DNA of 64,000 nucleotides from Chytriomyces cf. hyalinus JEL632 (GCA_025435555.1 JAIWWG010000061.1:124001-188000), one strand, 5' to 3'; shown: positions 45,462 through 57,618, counted from the stretch's first letter. Numbers and translations are program-made. Notes: generated by a model from the letters alone, not told the origin.

Positions 45462-48400
45462 TCAGCTAAACCGCAAATAAAAAATAAAGGTCAGTTGCTG
45501 CAAAGAATCATAACAAGGGCAGAGCCTTCATCTCACCGATGCTTTCCGTTCCATCAAAACTTTCAACTGAGCGTCAAATTCTTCCCTCAGTGCAATATAA
45601 TCCACGCTGCTTGCTCCTTCAATGCTGTCACTCCCAGTCGACATTCGCCGAAATCCGCCATTCATTGTTCCGTTCTCACCGGCAGGATTCCTCCCCCTCC
45701 CACCGTCACCCCGATTACTCCCACTGCCCAACAACGCACCCACTTGAGATCCATCAAAACTTTTAACACTTCGCCGCTCTTGCAGCGTGTGCTGATGTTG
45801 CTGTGGATGCTGCTTAGAACTGGTTCCATTCTCAAGCAGAGAAATTTGCGCATGCAGTTCGCTGACATCGTCGTCCTCTTCCTCTTCATACCTCCTCAAT
45901 TTATCCATGAACCGTTCTCGATCCGACTGATTCGGCGTCGCTCGGAACCCGCCAGACACTCCATTCGGAAACCGTGTCGCCGATCGACTTGGCGATGAAA
46001 ACGACGACGACGACGAAGAAGACCACGCGTGTTTTTTGACGGGCGGTGTAAACGTGCTGTTGAATTGCACGCCGTTCGGGGGTACACCACTGCCACGCAA
46101 GTTTGGCATGGATTGTTTTCTGCGGAACGGGCTTTCAACGTCGAGTGGCGCTGCTGCTGTTACTGCTGCGCGGAAGGGTAACGGGCTGTTGCTGTTGCTG
46201 CTTGCGCTTGAAGCGGGGCGAAAGTCAGTTCCGGACGCCTGCGTTGTCAGGGATGTGATAACGGCCTAGCGTGTGAGTGCTCTTGTTTTAATAAACTGTT
46301 AAGTTTTTCGAAAATGATAGCAATACCCGCAAACTTTCATTGTCGAAACGTGCTTGCTCTAATTTGGACCGATAGTAGTCATCTCTTTCTGTCGACGCGT
46401 GTCCTTCGTATTGAAGTTTCTGGAAGCGGGAAAAATAAAGATGTTCAGAAACTTCAAGAAAAGAAAATAGCTAAACATGTTTTCGCTGCACCCTTAGTTC
46501 TGTTCGCAACTCATCGTTTTCGACTCGCAATTCCGAAATGATTTCTTGCAGGCTGCGCATTTTTTTACTAAACAGGCGAAACTCTTCCTCGCTGCGCGCA
46601 TTTTTGGCCTTATTTTGAAATAGATTTTGAGCCACCGAGAATGCATTTTTGAACAAAAATCACCTTCTCCTGAACCAGCTGCTCATGAATAGTCGAGCGC
46701 TCCTCGTTTGATTGTTCCAAAATTGCGAGAATCTGTTTGATTTGGTTGCTTTGCACTGGGGGAGTTTTTAAAAGGCAAAACTTCAGGTGATCGAAGGAGA
46801 GAATAAAAAAAGTGCGCGTACTTTGATCACGATGCGTTGCTTCTTCTAGTTCAGTTTGAAGCTGGAGCATATGCTCGTCGCACGATTTCTTTTCGTCCAT
46901 CATTTGCTGCATCTGTAACCAAACGAAAAAATCAACACGTCATGTCACGTAACCAAAACATCAAAACACTCACTTCAATCTGCAGCGACTCAATCTTTTG
47001 CGCTTGCATCAAGTTCTCAGCTGCAGATATCGATGGACTCGCAACCACAACCTGCTGGTGCTGCTGCTCCATCCACTCGTCATGCTGCTGCTCCAGCTCC
47101 ACCTGTCTGTCCTGATACTGCTGATGCAGCATTTCAACCGTTTCCAAATACTTTTCACGGTACTCATGCTCAATTCGAGTCACTTCTTCACCCACGGCCA
47201 CATCAAACTTTGTTTGCATGGCGTCCACCTGGGATTCGAGAGATTGGATTCGGGCGGTGCTTTCTTGCAACCGTGATTGCGTTTTTTCGAGCTCTTGGAT
47301 CAAGTCCTGGTGCTGCAAGCGGGCAAGGAGTTGTGTTTGTTTGTTGGCGTGTGGGTTTGTGCTCCATGGAAACGGTTTTGTGAAGCGAGATGAAGTGAGA
47401 AGGACGACGGGTGATGATGATGGCAACGGCATGTGAGCGTCAAGGGTCGATCCATCAGAGCCAGGTAAAGTAGAAGCGCGTGATCCTTCTGCGAGATTCG
47501 AATCCAACGCGGGAGAAGGCTCTGACGCAGGAGGAGGGGGTGCAGGCAGAAACCGCGATAAAGGTTTATGCCGAATGACTGGAGATCGTTGAACAGGATT
47601 TCTCCTTGATGATGACATGGCATCTGTTTCTTGGTCGGAAGTATCCGCCGCCTGCATGTCCAATTGTTCGAGCGCTTTAATGGTGGCTGTTGTGCTGACG
47701 GGTGACACTGACGATGCACTCTTTGGGTGATGTGAGACGGTGTGCAGAGGGAAATCGTCGTCGGGATCGAGGGAAACCGTGCGAGCATGATATCTGTGCT
47801 GCTCTGATGGAGAATCTGCTGCGGTTGAAGTAAATGATACGGCCAGCGGGGAAGAATCTGCGCATTCGGATTCGGCGATTGAGTTGACTGATCCATTGGG
47901 GCGAAGAACTTGAAGCGAGGAGGACAACGATTGGTCCGAGCGTGCTTTCAAGTTCGAGGGAGAGTTGTATAAACTGTTTTTTGAAGTTGCGACTGCGCTC
48001 CTCACAGGAGAAGCCAGCGCGGATTCCACATCCGTTGGAACAAGATCCGAGTAGTACAGCGTTGACTCAGCCTTGAGAGGGGTCCCTACTCGTGCGTCAG
48101 ATGCAGAATCAGCAGTCACATCCAAACTATCATGAGCAACCGCTTGCTCAACAACATCCGTTGGAATCTGAGAAGAGCAATCAACCGGATCCACCACTTG
48201 CGCGGGCTCCCGCATGAGGCGGATTTCGCTTGAAGAGTCCAAAGGGGTTTCGACCATTGTGGGAGGAGGAGTCCGCGTCAAGCGCCGAGATCTTCTCAAG
48301 TTTGACAGCATCTCTCTTTCAAACTGGTTCAATGCATCCTTCTCGGGTCCTGCTTTGGTTTGCGGCTTTCGGGTCTTTAGTTTGGCTCTGCAAATAACAC

Positions 48401-48539
48401 ACGGTTGAGTTCCCCCATCGCTTATTTGCAAGGCATCTGCTGTTGTGGCTCTGATGATGCATGCTTACCGGAACTCTTCTTCAAACTCGCGCACGATTCT
48501 CGCCGTCTCGTCCGTGTCCGTGTCAGTGTTGCAGCCCAT
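45462..48539 (-). CDS. Serine-rich coiled-coil protein
   Basis: Family not recognised. The start at 48539 gives an acidic MGCNTDTDTDETARIVREFE; a short intron is followed by AKLKTRKPQTKAGPEKD and a long Ser/Thr/Pro-rich, disordered stretch of about 350 residues. Coiled coil begins at QLLARLQHQDLIQELEKTQS and continues over several short exons to SEEEFRLFSKKMRSLQEIIS. A second disordered part (Ser run, then FMDKLRRYEEEEDDD) leads to a last helix ALREEFDAQLKVLMERKAS. The 3' end is uncertain: stop at 45528 without a further splice, or a GTGAGA donor leading to a short last exon ending at 45462. The layout resembles cytoskeletal or centrosomal scaffolds; that is inference only. Confidence 0.65.
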
Positions 48540-48760
48540 CATAAATAGGAAACTTTTAACTCGTATTTACGAGCACAGTTTTAGTTTGGTCCGAAACACT
48601 GTGTACCAGCCATCACTTCAAGGTGCAGCCGTCTTTGCGATGGCAAATTTCAGCTAGGCGGTCCACGCGAGCGTACCGACTTGAAGTCGCCCATAGTTTT
48701 TGATATTCAAAGCTTTTCCAACATAACAATACTTAACAATTATTTTTACATGAGATATAT

Positions 48761-48843
48761 GGGCAGATGGCCGAGTTGGTCTAAGGCGTCACGTTAAGGC
48801 CGTGATCTAGTAATAGGCGTGGGTTCGAATCCCACTCTGCTCA
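48761..48843 (+). tRNA. tRNA-Leu (anticodon AAG)
   Basis: Complete cloverleaf without intron. Acceptor GGGCAGA pairs with TCTGCTC (one G-T), discriminator A. The D arm has GGCCGAGTTGGTCTAAGGC. The anticodon arm has stem TCACG/CGTGA and loop TTAAGGC, anticodon AAG. There is a long class II variable arm, then T arm GTGGG-TTCGAAT-CCCAC. A T-run at about 48847-48853 serves as the RNA polymerase III terminator. Confidence 0.95.
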
Positions 48844-49135
48844 TACTATTTTTTTATGTTTCTTTTCCGCTGAACCAAAACACATGCCCAACAAAATCGT
48901 TCCTTCTTGGGTAATTCTGATGCGGCACTTTGCGTGTAATAATATAGATACCCTTCATTTTCATGTTGATTAGAAGGAATTAAAAAAAAAAGGAAAAACG
49001 AGGGGCAAATAGGTCTAGAAAGATGTATGTTGGGGAAAACGAAACGAAAAATAAAAAAAAAAAAAAAGAAAAGAGACATCATCATCATTACGCCGCACTT
49101 GCTGCTCATCATCAAATTTACCATAATTCCCATTT

Positions 49136-51338
49136 TCAAGTCTGCTTCCAACCCAAACTTGATGACCGACCCGTAATACTCGCCGCCAAACTAACATTAC
49201 TGGCCACCTTCCTCACCCCATCCGGCGCTACTAATAATTTGTTGTTGTTTCCAGGTGGTTCATCATCATCTTCATCAAAAAAGGAATTGATTGCATTCAC
49301 TTCATGTTTCAGAAGATTCGGGTCAACCACTGCACTTGCCATCCCACCAGCAGCGTCCCGTAAAGCGACAGATTTACTGCTCGATCGCGCGGGGAAGGGA
49401 ATTTCATGTCCGCCGGGGGGTTGCAGGTGGCCCGTTGTTGTAGTAGTTGTAGTTGGTTTGACGGCATTCACGATAGCATTGCGACCTCTTCCTTCAATAT
49501 GGACTTTGGCGAGCCCGTCCACGAGTTGATTGTCTTGTTGTTGTTGTTGTTGTTGTTCTTCTTGAGCAGTGGTGGTGGTGGTGGTGGTGGTGGTGGTGGT
49601 GGATTCGCCTTCTTGTTCTCCTTCTTCGGCGGCAGCGGCGGCGAGGAGCATTGTGCCGAATCGTTTTGCGCTTGCGTCGCTGATTTCTCGTCTTCGTTTG
49701 GATTTGTCTTCTCCGTGGTACTCGCCATCAGGTTGTTGAATTAGAGATGCATCGCCGTCTAAATCGATTCCAGACCGTACAGGTCCGTTTGCACCAAACT
49801 GAGTAATTGGCGCTTTTGGTGGTGGACTAAACACGGCATTGTTGTTTGCAGCAGCAGCAGCAGCAGCAACTTCAGAAACAGCTGCATCCTCTTTATCTTC
49901 CACTTGCGTGCTAATCCCGACATAGGCACTCCCACGACGACTACTGATACTGAATCGGTTGCTGTTTTTGGACATGACGCTATTGTGCCTGCTAATATTG
50001 CTTACAACGCTGTCACGGTTATTGTTGGAGACTGTGCTTTCAATTAAGCTTAGACGCTGGTAATCGCTTAGAGATGCAATGCTTGCACGGTTTGCAGCTG
50101 CGTCGCTAATGAGAGATTGACGTGCTTGCTCGCTGAGGTAGGATGCTCGTTGGGACAAGTCGTTTCCGATTAGGCTTGCACGTTGAGATTCGCTGAGAAG
50201 GCTGTAGATGCTGTCGTGGCGCGAGTGTTGTGACAGTGTCTGCGATGCGCTTGTTCGGTTATTGTTGCTGCTGGTGGTATGTGTGGGGATTGCTGGGTTT
50301 GAAGGACGGTGTTGGTGATGCTGGTGGTGGGACGTGATGGTTGATAAACGGCGCGTGTCTTCGAGGTCAGGGCTTTGAACGTAGTTGGTTGTAGAGTCCA
50401 TGCTTTGAATCGAAGAGTCGCTTTCGTTTCGAGAAGAGAGAGCCGATTCGGCAATGATTTGGACGGATCCGTTGGGCGGGATCAGGAATACGGTAAGGTT
50501 GTCTGTGAATCCGTTTGCGATGCATTCGTTGAGGAATACTTGTAGTTGCAGTCGCAATTCTGCAAAAGCGTTGCGCATGAATGTTGGGTTGGATTGGTCA
50601 GCGACACTCATGGCGGGACGTGCGGGGAATTGAGGGACAGGTTGGGACGATGACTTTAATTGAACGAGTGATGTGTGAAATCGGAGGAGTTGGCCGAGTG
50701 TTCTTTCCATACGGGCTGAAGCGTTGGAACCGTTTGCCATGGTCAAGTAAGCAGCGACGGAGATGGAGTATTCGTTGTTTGCTCGATGGAAACCGTCGAC
50801 GGCAACAGAACCGACGGTATAAAGAGGAACCCTTGTGGGATTCGCAGTTGCGGCTGACAGAGGTGGGGATGGAATGGAAGCCATAGACAGTCTGCTTGTG
50901 TTTGCGTTTTGGGTGATGACGGCTTGTTGCTGCTGTTGCTGTTGCTGCTTCTCACTTTCTGTGGTGACGGGGACCTTTGTGCTGTCGCTAGAGTACAGAT
51001 CAACGACTTCAAACAAGCGTGCAGGGACCAGTCCACATATGGCGTTTCGTCCAAAAGGGACAGCGTACTGATTACTGAGAGAGGTGAAAAGGTTTAGTTT
51101 TTTTTGGAGCGGCAGGTCAGTTATGCATCTTGTCTCACCTGACGAAATAGGCCTCCAGAGCTGGATACTGTGCCAGGACATAGAATGCCTGTGTCCGTTT
51201 GAAACCAATGAATCCGAGTGACAGCTCCTTCTCACTCATTGGCCTGTGGGCTTCGATTGCCTTGATCTTGAAGATGCGCTCGCAGGCAACGCCGACGGAT
51301 GATGCGGGAGGCTCGAGTCCGTGCCCGTGTGTGTTCAT
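49136..51338 (-). CDS. SH3-PX domain scaffold protein
   Basis: Two exons joined near 51136/51070. Residues about 15-85 are SH3-like (RIFKIKAIEAHRPMSEKELS; then GLVPARLFEVVD, the usual SH3 end). After a Gln-rich linker a PX-like region follows: VPLYTVGSVAVDGFHRANNE, EYSISVAAYL, RTLGQLLRFHTSLVQLKS, QFPARPAMS and RNAFAELRLQLQVFLNECI, the phosphoinositide-binding fold. The plan recalls Bem1/Scd2 polarity scaffolds, but no PB1 domain was seen. The long Ser/Asn-rich C-terminal half has polymorphism-prone tracts: poly-Q near the N terminus and poly-T then poly-Q (49540-49600). Start at 51338; an upstream in-frame ATG (51437) would add a Phe/Pro-rich stretch and seems unlikely. Confidence 0.75.
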
Positions 51339-52037
51339 TGGGCAGATGGTGGGTGGGGTGGGGGGATGGAGGGGGAGCAAGAAGAAGAAGAAAAAAGAGT
51401 CCGAAGTTTGTTCTGTTTGTTTTCTTTCTTTTTCCAACAGTGCCTGCCTGCCTGCCTGCCTGCCTGCCGCTGAACCAAGTCAAGTCAGTGAAAATTGTAA
51501 TTCTATTTGGGTGTATGCAATATTAAAAAAGGCAGGAATTTATTTATTGTTGTTTCGATGTGTGTCTGTCTCCTTTTTGATGTGCGATGGATGGATCAGG
51601 TGTTTTGATGGCACTGTATCTGGTCTTGCTGTTTTGTATGCAGATTCAGTGACATGCATGCAATGCAGAGTGTGAATTCAGCGATATGTATGCAGAGTCA
51701 GTGACATGCATGCTGACATGCATGCAGAGGGTGGACTGACTGATCACAGGGTGGACAGACGAGACGGATGAGATGAATGCCAAGTCTAACCAGGTTCAAC
51801 TCCTGAAAGGGTTCAACCTCTTACTAGGTACAACTCCCTTGTCACTGATTTATAATTAAACTGGGTTTGTATCCATCCATCCAAGCAAACAACCAAACAA
51901 ATCTGAGAACCTGATCAATCCATCAATCCATCAATCTGATTGGCTGATATATCACATGTCAGTTATGCAGATCCTGTTGAGGTCATCAGGCATTGATACA
52001 AGAAAGTGTCAAGAGAGCTAGAGGGAGAGAGAGAGAG

Positions 52038-52074
<37 letters not shown>

Positions 52075-52366
52075 TGCGTTGGAAGTATCGATCGAGAGAG
52101 TGTATGTGGCACTGCAGATCTCGCGTCATGTCATGACTGGCAGGAGACATTGCTTCATGGATTGACATTCGATTGATAACTGGACGGCAAACTGATGATC
52201 GCGTCCTGCTTGTCCTCCCTTTATAACATCTCGTCACTTTGCATATTCCCCATTCTCATTTTGATGGGGCATGAGTATATGAAACATTGACTGTAAATCT
52301 CACCCCATAAAACTCAACCAAAGAACAAGACACCCTGAAACCCATCTATACCCCCCACTTCAAACA
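51339..52366. other. Divergent intergenic region with repeats
   Basis: Contains seven TGCC units (51441-51468), a cluster of ATGCATGC-type palindromes and GACATGCATGC repeats (51653-51728), two GGTTCAAC motifs (51792-51815), and adjoining GA and GT dinucleotide runs (52027-52070). Promoters of both flanking genes must lie here; no gene was seen. Confidence 0.6.
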
Positions 52367-53219
52367 ATGAGCACCCGATGTGACGAGTGCAGCCGCGACT
52401 TTCCACACCCCCGTGCTCTCACCCAGCACTTTAAGAGCGCATCCATCCACATTGGCTGCTACTGCGACGACTGCAACCGCATCTTTATACACCCCGCAGC
52501 TCTGCAGCAGCATTATGACATGTCCAGTGCCCACAGATCTCAAGTACGTATACCATCAGTCATACAGTGTCTGTGATCGCTTGCCATCATTTAAGACTCT
52601 TTTCTCCCAGTCAGTCTCGCCGCCACGCCATACCCGTTCATTCTGTCCGCAATGTCAGCGTGAGTTTCCAAGACACTCGTCCATGGCCAGTCATCTCGAA
52701 AACGGCGACTGCAGAATGGGTCAACCATCTCGTAACCAAGTAAGAGGTTTTGTCGAACGTATCGAGGAAAATGCCGGTGTCCGTAACCTGGTTACGACGA
52801 GGGTGAATATCTAAAAAAAATTTTGTCATGCATTTTGGAAATTTGAAAACATTTCGGCACACCACATATCTTCCCCCCCCCACAAAAAAAAGATGCTCAC
52901 GTACGGAGATACCAACAACTCCTCCTACGGCAACATTGGATCCCGCCAACTCGCTGAACGCTGCTACAACATGCGCGACAACTGCTACGACTGTCCACAT
53001 CGAGGCTGCACCCGCGAATTCTCCACCTCACAAAACTTGGCTGCTCATTTGAATTCTTCCAAACACGTTTCGACTGACTTCAAATGTCCTGGATGTGAAA
53101 AAGAGTTTTACGCCGTCAATGGACTGTTTACGCATTGGGAGTATGGCTGTCGGAATATGGATGTTGCTAGAAGAGCCGTGAATATTTTGGGTGGTGGGAT
53201 GCAGCGTTTGACGTATTGA
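52367..53219 (+). CDS. C2H2/C2HC multi-zinc-finger protein
   Basis: Made of little but small fingers. CDECSRDFPHPRALTQHFKS with ASIH; CDDCNRIFIHPAALQQHYDM with SSAH; after an intron from about 52543, FCPQCQREFPRHSSMASHLE with NGDC; after a second intron (GTGAATATC... to AAAAAG), CPHRGCTREFSTSQNLAAHL with NSSKH; and FKCPGCEKEFYAVNGLFTHW with EYGC. The linking exon phase is 0 at both inferred junctions, so I join the two open stretches in one gene of about 230 residues; two separate genes cannot be excluded. The spacing resembles fungal single-C2H2-repeat proteins of unknown role. Confidence 0.7.
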
Positions 53220-53415
53220 GAGAAGTGTGTCGCTTTTTTTTTTTTGGGGGGGGGGGGGGGGGGTTCGCGGGGATTGCGATTGGATGGAAAGTGATCTTAT
53301 GGTTTTGAGGTGTAATCTTGCTGAGGAGTATAAAATCCCGTTGTTTTTTTTGATGGGGTTTTCTTTATGGTGTGTTTTCTTCAATTTCCAACACAAAAAA
53401 AATTAAAAAAGAGAT
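53220..53415. other. Convergent 3' region with homopolymer runs
   Basis: About 12 T followed by 18 G at 53234-53263, then AT-rich sequence; probably 3' untranslated sequence of both neighbours. The homopolymers are also a likely assembly weak spot. Confidence 0.6.
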
Positions 53416-55156
53416 TCAGACTGACGCGACAAACCCCAAAGTCTGATGCACTCGCGTCTCCATTTCCTCATGAATCAGTCTCTTGAGCGCATACACTGCT
53501 CGTAACCTCTGCTCCGCAATTTGCTCCAACACCTGTTTATCACACTTTTCCTCCGTCCATTCTTCCTCGTTTCGCAAATGGTTTTCCGCGTATTGATTTG
53601 ATTCGCTTTTCATATAAAATTCGTGCATACTCGTATCGCTGTCACGTCTCTTGCCTGCATCGTAAGATGAATACTGCTTTGACCCTTCTTGCAGGACTCT
53701 TGAAAACGCGGGTTGTTGTTGCATCGTTGGTTGCATTAGACTGGCGAATTTATGGTGCATGGGGAGGTTTGATGGGAGTGGGCGGAATGGCGTTGGATTG
53801 GATGATGAAGGGATGGTTGGTATTAAACGTGGTTGTTGTTGTTGTTGCGGGGTGTATTGAAAAAAGGCAGATTGGGAGGATGGGATCCATGGGGTGGATG
53901 AGATGGAAGGGTTTAATTGTGTTGCGGCCATAGCGTTGATGTTGTTGTTGTTGGTATTGTTGAATTTCGGTGCAACTGGTTGGTAAACTTGATGGGAGTT
54001 GAATGGAACCATGTCGCCCGAAGAAGGGTTTTGAAACATGAAAAACGAGTTGTCATAGGATTGAAGGTAAGAGTTTGATGCGGTTGCTGCCATGGGTTCG
54101 TTTCGCAATCCGTGCATGAATGGGGATATACTTGGTTTCTGAAATGGAACTTGATCCAACAAGTTTGTTGTAAGGCTGTTTAAAAAGTCGTCCACATTCG
54201 TAAGGTCTTGGTTCGTGAGCACGTCCAGTGACAGGCTTGACATGTTGTTTTGTTGAAAACTCGATGAAGGGATTGATTGAGGGGATGGCAGCAGTGGAGG
54301 CTCCATGTCCAAAAATGATGGGAACGTGGACACATATTTTGAAATCTCATCCAAGTGCGCGCTGAGGTTGCTGTCCACGTCGCTCTGTGGAGAAGAAACA
54401 GTGGACGGGCAGAACTTGCTGCGCTTGACGTCCACGAGGAACTGCTTGACACATTCAATGCCAGCGTTTGTAAACTTTCTGTCTACTTTGAGGTCGGAGG
54501 GGTCCAGGTCAGAAATGCGGCGCTTATTGCTGCTGGTTGTGCTGCTGGTCAGGGTGGGACGGATGGGTTTCGAGTTCTTTTGAGCACTGTTGTCGTCGTT
54601 GCTGTCGCCGCTTTCTGAGCTCGAACCAGTGTCGCTTTCATGTTTGCGTTCGGCGTCTTTGAAACAAAACTGGATTAGTAAAACTGCCAAGAAAACAAGC
54701 CCAGCCACCACCCAAAACACACACACCTTTCACCATTCTGGAACCGACAGCGGCTGACCGCTTGACGCTTGTCTGCAGCTCCAGAAAGTCTTCTTCCGAG
54801 TGAAGCTTCTCGTGCTTCTTGAGATCCTGTGGGCGTTTGAACGCTCGCTTGCACACCTGGAACAACAACGCTAATCAATTCTCGGCACTGAACGAAAAGA
54901 AAGAAGGACACTCAACTGCACACGGATGCGGCTTAAGCGGAACATGGATACGCAAATGTGAAGTAAGATGGTCCCGCTTGCCAAAACTGCTCGAACATGG
55001 GCTGTGCGATGAGTCTGTCCACTTGCATCGCAGGCCGTCAGAGTTGCCTCGACCAATGCGCTTTGTGACGTGGTCTGTTGTGAGATGATCGTACAGAGCT
55101 TGAGCGTCGCTGAAGGTGTCGGAGCAGTCTTCCCAGTGACAGTGGCTTGTACTCAT
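53416..55156 (-). CDS. PacC/Rim101-like zinc-finger factor, copy 1
   Basis: Homologue of the ambient-pH regulator PacC/Rim101. Start at 55156. Finger 1: CHWEDCSDTFSDAQALYDHL with TTDH. Finger 2: a long-loop CKWTD...C form ending [20 protein letters not shown], the hallmark of PacC. Finger 3, after an intron with a GTTGAG donor: [19 protein letters not shown]. The C-terminal 430 residues are disordered, Gln/Asn/Ser-rich with a bipartite basic patch (NKRRISDLDPSDLKVDRK), the stretch SLDVLTNQDLTNVDDFLNSL shared with copy 2, and a helical end. PacC-like proteins are activated by proteolysis in the Pal/Rim pathway; whether this one is cannot be told. Divergent from copy 2. Confidence 0.85.
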
Positions 55157-55976
55157 ATGTGTGTTATTTCTTGGCAGCTTCCTTTGATTTGCTTTTATAT
55201 TTATTTATTGTTTAATAAAGTCATTGGATGCAAACAACCAAACAAACAAGCATCCGCATGTCCCACAATCCACAACTGAACAGCCAAAACCCACCCGGTC
55301 AAGGAAGATTGATTCGTTATATTTAGGAAGGAGGCAGGAAAGTCCGCCGCTCAATTCACTGCCACGTGCACAAGCACAAGCACAATGCAAAACAGCGGCT
55401 GAGATGGCAGCTGGTGATGGTGGTGTCTGCAGATTCAGAAAGAAGATGCGTTAGCTGTGACACGCAGTAGTGAGATTGTTTGATATGAATTCCACCTGCC
55501 CATGCCATACCGATCGATGAGAGTATTTCGAATTACCGAGTTGTGTCCGACAGCATCCTTGCTGAAGTCCATCACGTCCATCGTGCTCGCGTGCCTATCG
55601 TGCGCATCGATATCCAGACTCAGCTTCACGTTGGTTGGTGGCTGTTGAACATCAAACACAGATGGTTTTTTTTCTTGGTTGCGATCCAGATTTTTTGCAT
55701 CGCGGGATCGCAAAGTTTGAAACAGGCCCAACAGCATGGAAACGTGCTCAGCATCGCTGCATACAGCATGCATACAGGTATGCATACAGACACGCAAATG
55801 CCACTGTACGCACGAGTCGCACTTGCCCGACCCTTGCGTAGAGCTCGATAAGGCACTGTTCGCCAGTCTGTCTCTTGGCAGGTTTTTTTTCAGAAATGTC
55901 GAAATGAGGGTTTGTTTGTTCGCAATGGGAAATAAAAAAAATCGTGCTCACAAAACAAAACAAAACCCACCTCCCC
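55157..55976. promoter_or_regulatory. Spacer between the divergent PacC-like genes
   Basis: 820 bp holding the promoters of both factors and a possible small gene (next entry). Palindromic GCATGC/ATGCATAC sequences lie at about 55765-55795. PacC binding cores (GCCAAG/GCCARG) were looked for: a CTTGGCA occurs near 55875 (CTCTTGGCAGG), a weak match only. Confidence 0.4.
55351..55737 (-). CDS. Possible small gene between PacC-like factors
   Basis: Minus-strand open stretch with normal amino-acid composition: RSRDAKNLDRNQEKKPSVFD, VQQPPTNVKLSLDIDAHDRH and MDVMDFSKDAVGHNSVIRNT, LIDRYGMGR. It ends in a plausible phase-2 donor (AG/GTGGAA) near 55492; an acceptor near 55434 would add a short last exon and a stop at 55353-55351. 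About 105 residues if started at 55737. No homologue recognised. It could instead be part of an unrecognised larger transcript. Confidence 0.35.
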
Positions 55977-57618
55977 ATGTCCCTGCAGTGCGAGTGGACG
56001 GACTGCCCCCTCCATTTCGACGATGCCGAGGCCCTCTACTCACACCTCACCAACGACCATGTCGGCAGGAAGAGCGCACGCAACCTGAACCTCACATGTG
56101 CATGGAATCTCTGCGGCGCCTCCTTCTCCAAGCGGGACCACCTCACATCGCACCTGCGTATCCATATCCCACTCAAACCACATCTTTGTCCTGTACGTAC
56201 TGCCTCTGTCATTGTGCGGCGTCATGCGTCCGATTCTATTTATCTGTTTTTTAAGCTCTAATGCATACGCCTTTACGCCCCCCCGTTTGAAGGTGTGCTC
56301 ACGGGCGTTCAAGAGACCGCAGGACTTGAAGAAGCACGAAAAACTACACTCGGAACTAGACCAGTCCGCAGCGACTGACACGGCGCAGGCCAACACACGG
56401 GCTGCTGCCAGGCGCCGCTTTGCCAAGGACTATGATTCTGCCTGTGAGAAAATTTTTTTTTTTTTTCAATGCCCACCAACAGTAAGCCTAATCTTGCTTC
56501 ATTTGTTCTCAGCAGACGTTTTGGTGTCCATTCCAGCATCTGCCTTGCCATCCTGTGAGGCGCCAATGTCTATTCCCGTCGCTGCTGGACCACCATCTTC
56601 AACCAACACCAGCTTCGACCATCCGAACCAAAAGAAACTCGCTTCTTCCATAGGAGGTATCCTTTCAGTCGCAAAGAGAAAACGCACTTGGGACGACGAC
56701 GATGCCGAAATTGTTCGATATATGGAAGAAATCTCGCGCTTATGGACAAGCGTGGGAACATCCCCACTACCCTCTGAACACAATCCAGGAACCATGCCTT
56801 TGTCTCCTGCCATGACTGAATCAAGTCATTTAGACCAAATTAGCAACCAAGACTTGATCTCCTTGCACGCATTTTTGCAAACTTTTCCCCACGCAACAAC
56901 TACAACTACTGCTACTGCTGCTGTTGCTGCTGCTGCATCTCCTCATGTGCCTTTTTTAGCACCGTTGCCTGTTTCCTTTCAGCAAAATCCACCGCCACCA
57001 CAACCTTTAAATTCCATTCCTTACGGCAATAGTTACATGCCTCACACGGGCCAATTTGCACAATACCATATCCAGCAACCAGCGCCGCCACCACCGCCAC
57101 CAGCAGTATATCACTACCCTCCGCATTACCATTCGCAATACGCATATCCGTACGGATCATATCCACCGCCCCTTCCCCGCATCCTGCGCGATTCCGTGCT
57201 TCAAACTGCGGCTCCACCTTCGCATCATCAACCACAACCACCACCTCCAGCACCACCTGTCCGACGAGCAGCTGTGACGATCCGAGATCTTGTGAATGAC
57301 GATGATATGGATGTTGCGCAGGATTTGTTGAGTCTTGGGACGAGTGATCGTGTGTTTCAAGGGACTAGTGTCGTGGATGACTGTGATATGGATGTTTGTA
57401 TGGGGGAGGAAGGGAGTGGGAGTGTTGGGAGTTTTGGGGTGAGGCGTGTATCTGTGGATAGCGAAGCTTCGAGTGAGCGGAGTGGGAGTATTGGTGTACC
57501 GTGGGGTGGTGGTGCTAGTGTTGGTGGAGGGGGTTTAGCACGGCATGGGATGTTGGTGGGATCCTTGCGGTCGATGCTTGTTGCAGAGTGCGCGAGGAGG
57601 AATATCGCAGTGATGTAG
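55977..57618 (+). CDS. PacC/Rim101-like zinc-finger factor, copy 2
   Basis: Paralogue of 53416-55156 in head-to-head orientation. Exon 1 (55977-56192) has [20 protein letters not shown] with [19 protein letters not shown], then [24 protein letters not shown]; exon 2 from 56293 has [34 protein letters not shown] is closer to ascomycete PacC than copy 1. A third exon follows an intron with a T-run (about 56447-56513). The tail has the basic [34 protein letters not shown] shared with copy 1, long Pro/His/Tyr-rich stretches and a Gly/Ser-rich end. The last codons and the 3' region lie in the duplicated block, so its terminus may be newly acquired. Confidence 0.87.

Noticed and set aside
49023-49529. 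Plus-strand open frame opposite the SH3-PX gene's 3' end
   Set aside because: Lysine/histidine runs come from A-rich and repeat sequence; it is antisense to the supported gene.
51653-51728. Palindromic ATGCATGC cluster as a functional origin or hairpin
   Set aside because: It can be explained as a low-complexity short repeat; no supporting context.
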